Part shown: one piece after another, positions 56,427 to 64,000 of the stretch
How the letters are laid out: each line of letters begins with the position of its first letter
Numbering within the stretch: the stretch's first letter is position 1
DNA from: Hyphococcus sp.
GTDB lineage: Bacteria > Pseudomonadota > Alphaproteobacteria > Caulobacterales > Parvularculaceae
Reading direction: 5' to 3'
Assembly (NCBI GenBank): GCA_028289605.1
Contig: JANQON010000016.1
Coordinates: forward strand, 186,001 to 250,000
Length of the DNA stretch: 64,000 nucleotides
Position numbers and translations under genes: made by a program
The notes under the pieces: generated by a model
What the model was told of the DNA's origin: nothing
Database searches by the model: none
What the model saw: the letters and a program-made list of their open reading frames with translations, nothing else

Positions 56427-57436
56427 TGGGCGCTGATCGTCACGTTTCAGTTATGCTGTGCGAAGCGGTCGGCGCGCTCAATGTCCGCGACAACGGCGTT
56501 TACGTTGACGCAACGCTTGGCGACGGCGGCTACACGAGAGCGATTCTGGAGGCGGCCGACACCGCATGCGTATACGCCTTCGATCGCGACCCGACGGCGA
56601 TAGCGGCGGCTGAGCGCTGGGCGGTCGGTTACGGCGAGCGCCTGCGTCTGATCAATCGGCCGTTTGCGGATATGGAAGCGGCGCTCGCCGGGTTCGACGT
56701 CACCGAAGTTGACGGCGTTGCGTTCGATATCGGCGTGTCATCCATGCATCTTGATGACGCGGAGCGCGGATTTTCGTTCCTCAAAGACGGCCCGCTTTCC
56801 ATGCGTATGGACGGAGGGCGCCCCGACGCTGCCGACGTTGTTGCGCAGGAAGACGACAAGGCGCTGGCGGCGGTGTTCCAGGCCTACGGTGAAGAGCGCC
56901 ATGCCGGCCGCATTGCGCGCGCCATTGTAAAGGCGCGAGAACATGCGCCGATTGAAACAACGCTGGCGCTCGCAAAAATCGTCGAGGACGCGACGCCCGG
57001 CGCCAAGGGATCAAAGATCCACCCCGCGACCCGCGTCTTTCAGGCGCTGCGCATCTTTGTCAATGACGAGCTCGGCCAGCTTGTGGCGGGGCTTCGCGCC
57101 GCTGAGCGCCTGCTGAAGCCCGCGGGGCGGTTGGTTGTCGTTACCTTTCACTCGCTCGAAGACAGAATTGTCAAAAGATTTTTTGCATCCCGGTCGGCGG
57201 TCCGCGCCGGGGGATCGCGCCATCAGCCGGAACCGCAACTGTCCCCCGCGACGTTTGCTATGGCGCATTCAGGGGCGCTTGCGCCCACTGAGGCGGAGAT
57301 CGCACGCAACCCGAGAGCGCGCTCAGCCAAATTGCGCGCTGGCGAGCGCCTGACCGGTCCCGCTTTTTCAGGGGAAGATGATCTTGGGATTCCCCGCCGT
57401 CGAAATATGCCCAGTCTGCAAGGAGTGATGTCTTAA
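56426..57436 (+). CDS. rsmH: 16S rRNA (cytosine(1402)-N(4))-methyltransferase
   Basis: This 336-residue enzyme (MraW) methylates C1402 in the decoding centre of 16S rRNA. The motifs are HVSVMLCEAVGAL, VYVDATLGDGGYTRAIL (SAM binding), GVAFDIGVSSMHLDDAERGFSF, HPATRVFQALRIFVNDEL and RLVVVTFHSLEDRIVKRFF. The ATG at 56426 overlaps the mraZ stop by one base; GTG at 56423 is an equal alternative. It is the second gene of the dcw cluster. Confidence 0.97.
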   Translation: MGADRHVSVMLCEAVGALNVRDNGVYVDATLGDGGYTRAILEAADTACVYAFDRDPTAIAAAERWAVGYGERLRLINRPFADMEAALAGFDVTEVDGVAFDIGVSSMHLDDAERGFSFLKDGPLSMRMDGGRPDAADVVAQEDDKALAAVFQAYGEERHAGRIARAIVKAREHAPIETTLALAKIVEDATPGAKGSKIHPATRVFQALRIFVNDELGQLVAGLRAAERLLKPAGRLVVVTFHSLEDRIVKRFFASRSAVRAGGSRHQPEPQLSPATFAMAHSGALAPTEAEIARNPRARSAKLRAGERLTGPAFSGEDDLGIPRRRNMPSLQGVMS

Positions 57437-57813
57437 TGTTCCGTATCACAACGATATTCTTGTGTGTTCTGTTTCTGGCGGCGGTCGCCGGTCGGTACAG
57501 CGCCGAAGAGTCCGTGCGCGCCGCACAGCAGGAATTGGAGCGCCTTGAGGCGGAGCGGTTGGAGGAGGCGCGACAGGTTCAGATGTTGCGTGCGGAAGTG
57601 GCCTATCTGGAAAGCCCTGACAGGCTCGCCAAGGTTGCTCGCGCGACAACGGACCTACGCCCGCCGCAAACGACGGAGATTCTGAACGCACATCAATTCA
57701 AGAGCGCCATGACCGGGCGGGGCGACGGCGAGGATCTTCAAACGCCGCCGCCGCTGAACAATGAAATCATCGCGAACGCCATTGCTATGGCGCAGCTTGC
57801 GGAAGGCGAATAG
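57436..57813 (+). CDS. ftsL: Cell division protein FtsL
   Basis: This 125-residue protein has one N-terminal membrane helix (ITTIFLCVLFLAAVAG) and a periplasmic coiled coil (SVRAAQQELERLEAERLEEARQVQMLRAEVAYLESPDRLAKVAR), the build of FtsL. FtsL joins FtsB and FtsQ to activate FtsWI at the septum. Sequence conservation is low; the call rests on topology and its place between rsmH and ftsI. The ATG shares its A with the rsmH stop TAA. The tail after residue 85 is unstructured. Confidence 0.88.
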   Translation: MFRITTIFLCVLFLAAVAGRYSAEESVRAAQQELERLEAERLEEARQVQMLRAEVAYLESPDRLAKVARATTDLRPPQTTEILNAHQFKSAMTGRGDGEDLQTPPPLNNEIIANAIAMAQLAEGE

Positions 57814-57841
57814 GGACAACGCGGAAAACAGGCGACCGTCA

Positions 57842-59608
57842 ATGCTGAGGAAGAAGCAACACCAAAATTCGCCGACGGCATACTTGATTGACGAGTCGGC
57901 CCCTTCGCCGGCGCCCAGCAATACGGTCTATGTTCGCGCATCGAGCGCGCGGGCGCGCATGGCGGCGCGGGCCAGGATTCGTATCGCCATGTGCGCGGTC
58001 GTTTTCGCTTTTGTGTTCGCCGCGCTCGGCGTGCGCATGGCGTTCATCACATTTGGCCGGATCGCGCCGCCGCCCATGCTTGCGTCCGTTGAGGCGGCGC
58101 ATGCGCCGCGGCCGGAAATCATTGATCGCAACGGCGCGCTGCTGGCCACTGATCTGCCCATGATCGCGCTCGAAATTTGGGGCCGAGAGGTATGGGATCC
58201 TGAAGAGACGGCCGACAAGATCGCAGCGCTGATCCCGAATGTCGACGCCGCCGCCCTTGAGCAAAAGCTGGCCGCCGGACAGTATGTTGAGGTGCGCGCA
58301 GACCTGTCTCCCGCCGAACGCCAAGCGATTTTCGAGCTGGGCTTACCCGGCGTTCGCTTTGCGTCGCGCGCCAAGCGGTTTTATCCGCAAGCCGATCTCG
58401 CAGCCCATGTGATTGGTCACGGCGAACCCGGCAAGGGCGGCGTGATGGGGCTTGAAAAAGCAGTGAGCGACGGAAAGGTCTTGTCCCCGGCGGCCGAGCC
58501 GTTGCGCGCTTCGATCGATATTCGCGTACAGCAAATCCTGGAGGAGGAGCTGGCCTCCGGAATCGAAGAATTTACCGCCAAGGCGGCCTGGGGCGGGGTT
58601 ATTGATGTTGAAACCGGAGAGGTGATCGCCCTCGCGAGCCTGCCGGACTTCGATCCAAACAAGCCGGGCGCATTCGCGGCTGAATTCCGCCGCAATCGCG
58701 CCGTTTACGATCGCTATGAGCTTGGTTCAGCGTTTAAAGCCATCACCGCGGCGGCCGCCCTCGAGGCGGGGGTCGCCGTCGAGACGCAGACCTATGACGC
58801 GCGCGGAAGCTATCAAGTCGCAGACAGGCGAATATCGGACTTCCACGGAGAAAACCGGATACTCACCTTGTCGGAAGTCGTTCAGCATTCGTCCAATATC
58901 GGCATCGTCCAGGTCGCACAGGATTTGGGGCCGGCCAAACAAAAAGAGTTTCTCAAAAAGCTGGGCCTGTTCGAGCCGCTGCCGATCGCCCTGGCGGAAA
59001 ACCGTGCGCCGGAGTTGCCGCGTCAATGGGGACCCGTTGAAACGGCCACCGTCTCCTACGGTCACGGCATATCTGTTACGCCGCTGCATCTCTTGGCCGC
59101 GTATGCGGCGGTTGTGAATGGCGGGGTATGGCGCGCGCCGGTGTTCGCTGAAGGCTCGGCGCAGAAAACGCAAACTGTGTTTTCGCCGAAGACAAGCGCG
59201 ATCATGCGCCGAATCTTGCGTCAGGTGATCGCCGACGGAACGGCGGGATACGCTGAGGTCGAAGGATATTTCCCAATCGGAAAGACGGCCACGGCGGATA
59301 AACCGAAAGCGGGCGGTTATGATCGCAACACGCGTATTTCCAGTTTTGTCGGGGCCGTTCCCGGCTTCGCGCCCCGATACGCCGTACTCATCTCGTACGA
59401 TGAGCCAAACCCGACGCCGGATTCCTTCGGCTACGCCACAGCCGGCTGGAACGCAGCGCCGACATTCTCGAAATTTTTGACCCGCGCGGCGCCGCTGTTG
59501 GGGCTTCATCCGGTGAGCGAGCCGGAGGCGACGGCCGCGTTCGCATCAGGGGAATTTGTCGGCGTGCGTGAAGCCCGGGCGACCATGGCGGAGAGCGAGG
59601 CGCGATGA
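57842..59608 (+). CDS. ftsI: Septal peptidoglycan transpeptidase FtsI (PBP3)
   Basis: This 588-residue class B penicillin-binding protein crosslinks septal peptidoglycan with FtsW. A basic cytoplasmic tail and one membrane helix (MCAVVFAFVFAALGVRMAF) are followed by the dimerisation domain (PRPEIIDRNGALLATDLP) and the transpeptidase domain. The catalytic motif is Ser296-Ala-Phe-Lys299 and the second motif is Ser350-Ser-Asn352. The third motif reads Lys481-Thr-Ala483 instead of the usual KTG. I chose the ATG at 57842, 28 bases after the ftsL stop; the ribosome site is weak. Its stop overlaps murE by four bases. Confidence 0.96.
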   Translation: MLRKKQHQNSPTAYLIDESAPSPAPSNTVYVRASSARARMAARARIRIAMCAVVFAFVFAALGVRMAFITFGRIAPPPMLASVEAAHAPRPEIIDRNGALLATDLPMIALEIWGREVWDPEETADKIAALIPNVDAAALEQKLAAGQYVEVRADLSPAERQAIFELGLPGVRFASRAKRFYPQADLAAHVIGHGEPGKGGVMGLEKAVSDGKVLSPAAEPLRASIDIRVQQILEEELASGIEEFTAKAAWGGVIDVETGEVIALASLPDFDPNKPGAFAAEFRRNRAVYDRYELGSAFKAITAAAALEAGVAVETQTYDARGSYQVADRRISDFHGENRILTLSEVVQHSSNIGIVQVAQDLGPAKQKEFLKKLGLFEPLPIALAENRAPELPRQWGPVETATVSYGHGISVTPLHLLAAYAAVVNGGVWRAPVFAEGSAQKTQTVFSPKTSAIMRRILRQVIADGTAGYAEVEGYFPIGKTATADKPKAGGYDRNTRISSFVGAVPGFAPRYAVLISYDEPNPTPDSFGYATAGWNAAPTFSKFLTRAAPLLGLHPVSEPEATAAFASGEFVGVREARATMAESEAR

Positions 59609-61053
59609 AGCTTTCCGTTCTCGCCGGGGAAGCGTTTGCCGCTGATCCTGAAATCACCGGGCTGACCGCTGACAGCCGCGCTGTTTCAAGCGGGTTTCTG
59701 TTCGCCGCCCTGCCGGGTGAGAACAGCGACGGCGCGACATTTATTCCGCAAGCGGAAGAAAAAGGTGCGGCGGCAATTCTCGCCTGCCCGGGCGTCCAGA
59801 CGCGGTTACCGCTTATCGCCGACGAGAATCCGCGAAGACGGCTTTCCAGCGTGGCGGCGCGATTTTTCCCGCGCCAGCCTGAACTGGTCGCCGGCGTCAC
59901 AGGCACCAACGGCAAGACGTCGACGGCGCATTTTGCATCCGAGTTGTGGTCGCTCAGCGGTCGCAGCGGCGGCTCGATCGGCACATTGGGCGCTCGCGGC
60001 AAAGGCGTTTCGATCGACACAGGTCTGACAACGCCGGAGCCCATTACGCTCCATCGCGTTCTCGATGAACTGACGCGCACCGGCGTCGATCGTCTCGCCA
60101 TGGAAGTTTCCAGTCACGCGCTCGCGCAAGCGCGCGCCGACAGCGTTCGGTACAATATCGCTGCGTTCACCAACATCACGCAAGATCATCTTGATTACCA
60201 TGCGGATTTTGAGGCCTATTTCGCCGCCAAGGCGCGGCTGTTCAACGAACTCTTGCCCGCCGACGGCGTCGCGGTGGTGAACGCCGACGGCGACGGGGCC
60301 CAGCGGATCATCACAGCGGCGACGGATCGCGGCGTTCGCGTATTGACGACGGGGGCCGGCGGCGATGACGTGAAACTGATTTCTGCTTCGCCGACGCTCA
60401 CCGGCATCGACGCCGTTGTAAAAGCGAAAGGCGAGACCTACCGCGTTCGGCTGCCGCTCGTCGGTCTGTTTCAAGCAGAAAACGCGCTTCTGGCGGCGGG
60501 TGTCGTCATGGCGTCCGGCGAGCGCGCTAGTGATGTCATTCCACGTCTTGAGGGGTTAACCGCTGTGCCGGGCCGCATGCAGCTGGCCGCCGACGTGAAC
60601 GGCGCGGGCGTTTATGTTGACTACGCCCACACGCCCGACGCGGTGGTCACGGCGCTGAAAGCGGTTCGGGACCACGCGGCCGCCCGCGTCATTGCAATTA
60701 TCGGCGCCGGGGGCGACCGCGACAAAGACAAGCGGCCGCTCATGGGCGGAGCGGCGGCGGACAATGCCGACATCGTCATTGTTACTGATGATAATCCGCG
60801 CTCTGAGGACCCCGCAGAAATTAGGCGACAGGTGTTGCAGGGCGCGCCGAAGGCGCACGACATCGGCGACCGGGCCGAGGCGATTGCGCGCGGGATCGCG
60901 ATGTTGGAGCCGGGGGATCTATTGCTCGTGGCCGGAAAGGGGCACGAAACCGGTCAGGATCTGGGGGGTGAAATCTTGCCGTTCAATGACGTTGACGTAG
61001 TGCGACGCGTAGCCGACGAACGGCGTGCAAGTGCGGAAAATCGCGATGGATGA
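59605..61053 (+). CDS. murE: UDP-N-acetylmuramoyl-L-alanyl-D-glutamate--2,6-diaminopimelate ligase
   Basis: This 482-residue cytoplasmic Mur ligase adds meso-diaminopimelate to the peptidoglycan precursor. The ATP-binding GVTGTNGKTSTAHF is at about residue 100, TTPEPITLH and MEVSSHAL follow, and the C-terminal domain carries Asp395-Asp-Asn-Pro-Arg399, the DNPR motif that selects meso-diaminopimelate over lysine. FNDVDVVRRV closes the protein. The ATG overlaps the ftsI stop (ATGA). Confidence 0.97.
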   Translation: MKLSVLAGEAFAADPEITGLTADSRAVSSGFLFAALPGENSDGATFIPQAEEKGAAAILACPGVQTRLPLIADENPRRRLSSVAARFFPRQPELVAGVTGTNGKTSTAHFASELWSLSGRSGGSIGTLGARGKGVSIDTGLTTPEPITLHRVLDELTRTGVDRLAMEVSSHALAQARADSVRYNIAAFTNITQDHLDYHADFEAYFAAKARLFNELLPADGVAVVNADGDGAQRIITAATDRGVRVLTTGAGGDDVKLISASPTLTGIDAVVKAKGETYRVRLPLVGLFQAENALLAAGVVMASGERASDVIPRLEGLTAVPGRMQLAADVNGAGVYVDYAHTPDAVVTALKAVRDHAAARVIAIIGAGGDRDKDKRPLMGGAAADNADIVIVTDDNPRSEDPAEIRRQVLQGAPKAHDIGDRAEAIARGIAMLEPGDLLLVAGKGHETGQDLGGEILPFNDVDVVRRVADERRASAENRDG

Positions 61054-62482
61054 AGCCAATTTGTGGACTGCGTTTGAGGCCGCCGCCGCCACTGGCGGCG
61101 CGTTATGTTCCCGCGGCGGCGATGCGCAAAGCTGGCCGGCCGAAGAATGGTCTGCGGCGGGCGTATCGATCGATACGCGCAGTTTGAAGCCTGGCGATAT
61201 TTTCGTCGCTCTGCGCGATGCGCGCGACGGGCATGAGTTCCTCAAAAACGCGTTTGACGCAGGCGCGTCGGCGGCGCTGGTCGCGCGCGCGCCGGAAGAC
61301 GCGCCGGAAGGGGCGCCGCTGTTGGTGGTCGGCGACACGCTGCAGGGCCTGCGCGATCTTGCGCTCGCAGCGCGGCTGCGGAATTTCGGCAAGCGCATCG
61401 GCGTCACGGGCAGCGCCGGCAAGACCTCCACAAAGGAAATTCTGCGTGCGGTGCTTCGGGCCAACGGCGGCGTTCACGCCGCCGACAAGAGCTTTAACAA
61501 TCACTGGGGCGTTCCGCTGTCGCTGGCGCGCTTGCCGATGCATGCTGACTACGGCGTTTTTGAAATCGGCATGAATCACGCCGGCGAAATTACGCCGCTG
61601 TCGGCGTTGGTGCGCCCCCATGCGGCGATCGTAACGACTGTCGCTGAAGCGCATTTGGAGTTTTTTGATTCTGTGGAAGGCATCGCCGAGGCCAAGGCGG
61701 AAATCTTTACGGGTCTCGCGCCGGGCGGCGTTGCGGTGTTGCCGATTGATAACGAATACTATCCGTTACTGAAAAAGCGCGCCGAAGAAGCCGGGGCCGC
61801 CAGCTTCGTAACGTTTGGAGAAAGCGACGGCGCGGTGTTTCGACTGCATGAATACGCGCCCGACGGCGCCGGCGCCCGCCTGGCTGTTTCCATTCGCGGA
61901 AAACGCCGCGACATCGCGGTGGGGGTTCCCGGCAAACATCAAGCGCTGAACATGCTCGCCGCCCTCGCCGCAGCGGAGGCCGTGGGCGCGGATCTTGAAA
62001 AATGCATCGACGCGCTCGCCGGACTCGAGCCTGCGCAGGGACGCGGCGAGCGGGCGACCATTCGCGTTGGCGACGGTGAGGCGACGCTGATCGACGAAAG
62101 CTACAACGCCAATCCGGCGTCCATGGCCGCGGCGATCGCGTTGCTGGCCGCCGCGCCCGTAAAGGGGGATGGCCGGCGACTTGCGGTTCTTGGCGAAATG
62201 CTTGAGCTCGGGCCCGACGCGCCGGCGCTTCATGCAGCGCTTGCGCAATCGCTTCTTGCAGCGAAGGTAGACCGGGTTTATGCGGCGGGAGACCTCATGC
62301 GCCATCTGTGGGATCGGTTGCCGCCGGAGATGCAAGGCGTCTGGGCGGGTTCGGCGGTTGGTCTGATCGGGGCTGTGGAAGACGCGGTCGGACCGGGCGA
62401 TGTTGTGATGGTAAAAGGCTCGAACGCCTCTAAGGTCAGCGCCGTCGCCAAGGCGCTGAAAAGTCGCTCGACAACAGAATGA
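61046..62482 (+). CDS. murF: UDP-N-acetylmuramoyl-tripeptide--D-alanyl-D-alanine ligase
   Basis: This 478-residue Mur ligase attaches the D-Ala-D-Ala dipeptide. The motifs are VSIDTRSLKPGDIFVAL at the N-terminus, GVTGSAGKTSTKEIL (ATP binding), KSFNNHWGVPLSLARLP, FEIGMNHAGEI and LIDESYNANPASMAAAI. I chose the ATG at 61046, which overlaps the murE end by eight bases and follows GGAAAA; GTG at 61025 is the outer alternative. mraY follows after 20 bases. Confidence 0.96.
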   Translation: MDEANLWTAFEAAAATGGALCSRGGDAQSWPAEEWSAAGVSIDTRSLKPGDIFVALRDARDGHEFLKNAFDAGASAALVARAPEDAPEGAPLLVVGDTLQGLRDLALAARLRNFGKRIGVTGSAGKTSTKEILRAVLRANGGVHAADKSFNNHWGVPLSLARLPMHADYGVFEIGMNHAGEITPLSALVRPHAAIVTTVAEAHLEFFDSVEGIAEAKAEIFTGLAPGGVAVLPIDNEYYPLLKKRAEEAGAASFVTFGESDGAVFRLHEYAPDGAGARLAVSIRGKRRDIAVGVPGKHQALNMLAALAAAEAVGADLEKCIDALAGLEPAQGRGERATIRVGDGEATLIDESYNANPASMAAAIALLAAAPVKGDGRRLAVLGEMLELGPDAPALHAALAQSLLAAKVDRVYAAGDLMRHLWDRLPPEMQGVWAGSAVGLIGAVEDAVGPGDVVMVKGSNASKVSAVAKALKSRSTTE

Positions 62483-62502
62483 ACGCGTAAAAGAAAGACC
62501 TG

Positions 62503-63636
62503 ATGCTCTACCACCTGTTAACGCCCTTTGCGGATGACTTTCAGCTTTTCAACGTATTCCGCTATCTGACGTTCCGCACCGGCGGCGCGGTCATGACGGC
62601 GTTGATCATTTCCTTTCTCATGGGCCCGTCGCTGATCCGCTGGATGCGGCGCAAGCAAGGTCGCGGTCAGCCCATTCGCGACGACGGTCCCCAAACCCAC
62701 ATCATTGAAAAAGCAGGAACGCCGACGATGGGGGGCGTGCTGATTTTGCTGTCCATGACGGTAGCCACGTTTTTGTGGGCGAGGCTCGACAACATCTATG
62801 TCTGGATCGTCATGGGCGTCACCTTGTCCTTCGGCGTGCTCGGTTTCATCGACGACTATCTGAAAGTGACCAAGCAACAGGCCGACGGCGTTGTCGGCAG
62901 TTTGAAATTGCTTGTTCAGTTTGCGGTCGCGCTGCTGGCCGGTTACTTCTGCATGACGGCGCTTCAAGCCGCGCCCGATGCGCCGCAGAATATCGCCACC
63001 TCGGTGGGCGTTCCCTTCTTTCCCATTCGGCTGTTTGAGGAGTGGTTCAACGCCCCGGGCGTGCCGCTCGGCCTGTTCATCATCCCCTTCGCCGCCTTCG
63101 TGATTGTCGGCGCGTCAAACACGGTGAATTTGACCGACGGCCTCGACGGGCTCGCCACCGTGCCGGTGATGATTGCGGCCGCGACCTATGCGTTGATCGC
63201 TTATCTCGTCGGGAACATCATCTATGCGGAATATCTTGGCGTGCCTTACGTTCCCGGCGTGGGCGAATTGGCGATCATTTGCGGCGCCATCATGGGCGCA
63301 GGCCTCGGCTTTCTCTGGTTCAATGCGCCGCCGGCGGCGATTTTTATGGGCGACACCGGCTCCCTTGCACTGGGCGGCGCCATCGGCGCCATCGCGGTCG
63401 CCTCCAAACACGAGATTGTTCTGGCGATCGTGGGCGGCCTGTTCGTGCTCGAAGGGCTGTCGGTGATGATCCAGATCGCCTCCTTCAAACTGACCGGCAA
63501 GCGCGTTTTTCGTATGGCGCCGATTCACCACCATTTCGAACATATGGGCTGGAAGGAATCGACCATCGTGATTCGCTTCTGGATTATTGCGGTGGTGCTC
63601 GCCTTGATCGGCCTCGCCACGTTGAAGCTCCGGTAG
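62503..63636 (+). CDS. mraY: Phospho-N-acetylmuramoyl-pentapeptide-transferase
   Basis: This 377-residue integral membrane enzyme transfers the precursor to undecaprenyl phosphate, giving lipid I. About ten membrane helices are seen. Signatures are [22 protein letters not shown] (the aspartates that bind Mg2+), [29 protein letters not shown] and the cytoplasmic [11 protein letters not shown] loop. All are intact. It lies between murF and murD as in most dcw clusters. Confidence 0.98.
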   Translation: MLYHLLTPFADDFQLFNVFRYLTFRTGGAVMTALIISFLMGPSLIRWMRRKQGRGQPIRDDGPQTHIIEKAGTPTMGGVLILLSMTVATFLWARLDNIYVWIVMGVTLSFGVLGFIDDYLKVTKQQADGVVGSLKLLVQFAVALLAGYFCMTALQAAPDAPQNIATSVGVPFFPIRLFEEWFNAPGVPLGLFIIPFAAFVIVGASNTVNLTDGLDGLATVPVMIAAATYALIAYLVGNIIYAEYLGVPYVPGVGELAIICGAIMGAGLGFLWFNAPPAAIFMGDTGSLALGGAIGAIAVASKHEIVLAIVGGLFVLEGLSVMIQIASFKLTGKRVFRMAPIHHHFEHMGWKESTIVIRFWIIAVVLALIGLATLKLR

Positions 63637-63644
63637 TCGCTGTC

Positions 63645-64000
63645 ATGATACTCCTTCCGGACATGAAAAAGAAAAATGTCGGCGTCTTCGGCCTCGGCCT
63701 GAGCGGCCTGGCGACCTGCGAAGCGTTGGCGGCGTCCGGAGCGAGCGTCTACAGTTTCGACGAAAAGGCGGAAGCCCGCGAAAAGACGATGGATACGGAG
63801 TATCGCGCCGAGCACCCGAAGAACTGGCCCTGGCGCGAGCTGGAAGCGGTTGTGATCAGTCCCGGCGTCCCGCTCACGCATCCGAAGCCGCATCCGATTG
63901 TCAAAAAGGCTCGGATGGAAAAAAAGCCGGTTATCGGCGATACGGAACTCTTTGCGCGCGCCATCAACGCATTACCGGACCGCGAGCGGCCGCGCATCGC
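63645..64000 (+). CDS. murD: UDP-N-acetylmuramoylalanine--D-glutamate ligase (3' end outside window)
   Basis: The first 118 codons of MurD are present; the frame is open to the window end. The enzyme adds D-glutamate to UDP-MurNAc-L-alanine. The start has KKNVGVFGLGLSGLATCEALAASGASVYSFDE, the N-terminal Rossmann domain of MurD, and then VVISPGVPLTHP and IGDTELFARAI. The ATG at 63645 lies eight bases after the mraY stop; an ATG six codons further in is an alternative start. Confidence 0.95.
   Translation, partial: MILLPDMKKKNVGVFGLGLSGLATCEALAASGASVYSFDEKAEAREKTMDTEYRAEHPKNWPWRELEAVVISPGVPLTHPKPHPIVKKARMEKKPVIGDTELFARAINALPDRERPRI

Overview
The window is a gene-dense, GC-rich stretch of a bacterial chromosome, almost certainly from an alphaproteobacterium. 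The evidence is a CtrA master cell-cycle regulator with Asp51 and a GANTC site in its upstream region, a NadQ-type NAD regulator close to nadABC, MetH without its N-terminal domain behind an ArsR-methyltransferase regulator, and the order recA-alaS-icd-trmJ-rpsD. I would guess Caulobacterales or Parvularculales, but no rRNA gene is present to settle this. There is no prophage, IS element, CRISPR array or tRNA gene that I can see. The content is mostly core chromosome.

Layout. 1-2932: end of glyS and a coupled TPR-sulfotransferase. 3099-5108: an EF-hand protein and an unrecognised membrane protein on the minus strand. 5403-9090: ppdK and a SleB-type cell wall hydrolase. 9115-14288: a minus-strand run of nadA, a small membrane protein, nadB, nadC and a phage-tail-sheath-like protein with a Tat signal. 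14349-17642: operators, an ArsR-SRPBCC pair, a metallo-beta-lactamase-fold protein, a NadQ-like regulator and a CX5R phosphatase-like protein. 17923-21263: HD hydrolase, small membrane protein, AsmA protein. 21600-33938: recA, VOC protein, alaS, a K+ channel, a DUF2807 protein, recQ, icd, trmJ, a queuosine-precursor transporter and rpsD. 34035-35485: mlaA-mlaC. 35627-40851: an apparent methionine operon (ArsR-methyltransferase, metF, a PPOX-fold protein, metH). 41220-52772: mixed housekeeping and accessory genes, including ggt, RNase P RNA, yajQ, an ACP/ketosynthase pair, an Ada-like methyltransferase and a LysR/VOC pair. 52904-55695: ctrA divergent from fliIJ. 55851-64000: the start of the division/cell-wall (dcw) cluster, mraZ-rsmH-ftsL-ftsI-murE-murF-mraY-murD, cut by the window end.

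How parts work together. The nad genes, the palindrome before nadA and the NadQ-like protein form a probable self-contained NAD-synthesis circuit. The met operon is probably controlled by its own first gene through a perfect 22-bp palindrome that ends in that gene's start codon. Two other regulators (ArsR at 14506 and LysR at 52124) also have palindromes that overlap or touch their start codons.

The observation most likely to be new is the tail-sheath protein at 9115-10323. It matches contractile-tail sheath proteins over its whole length but begins with a twin-arginine export signal, has no tube, baseplate or ATPase partner in this window, and lies 63 bases downstream of nadC on the same strand. 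Other points worth checking are FtsI with KTA instead of KTG, a 17-bp tandem duplication that moved the metH stop codon, and a PPOX-fold protein between metF and metH. All family calls are by reading the translated sequence; no database search was run.
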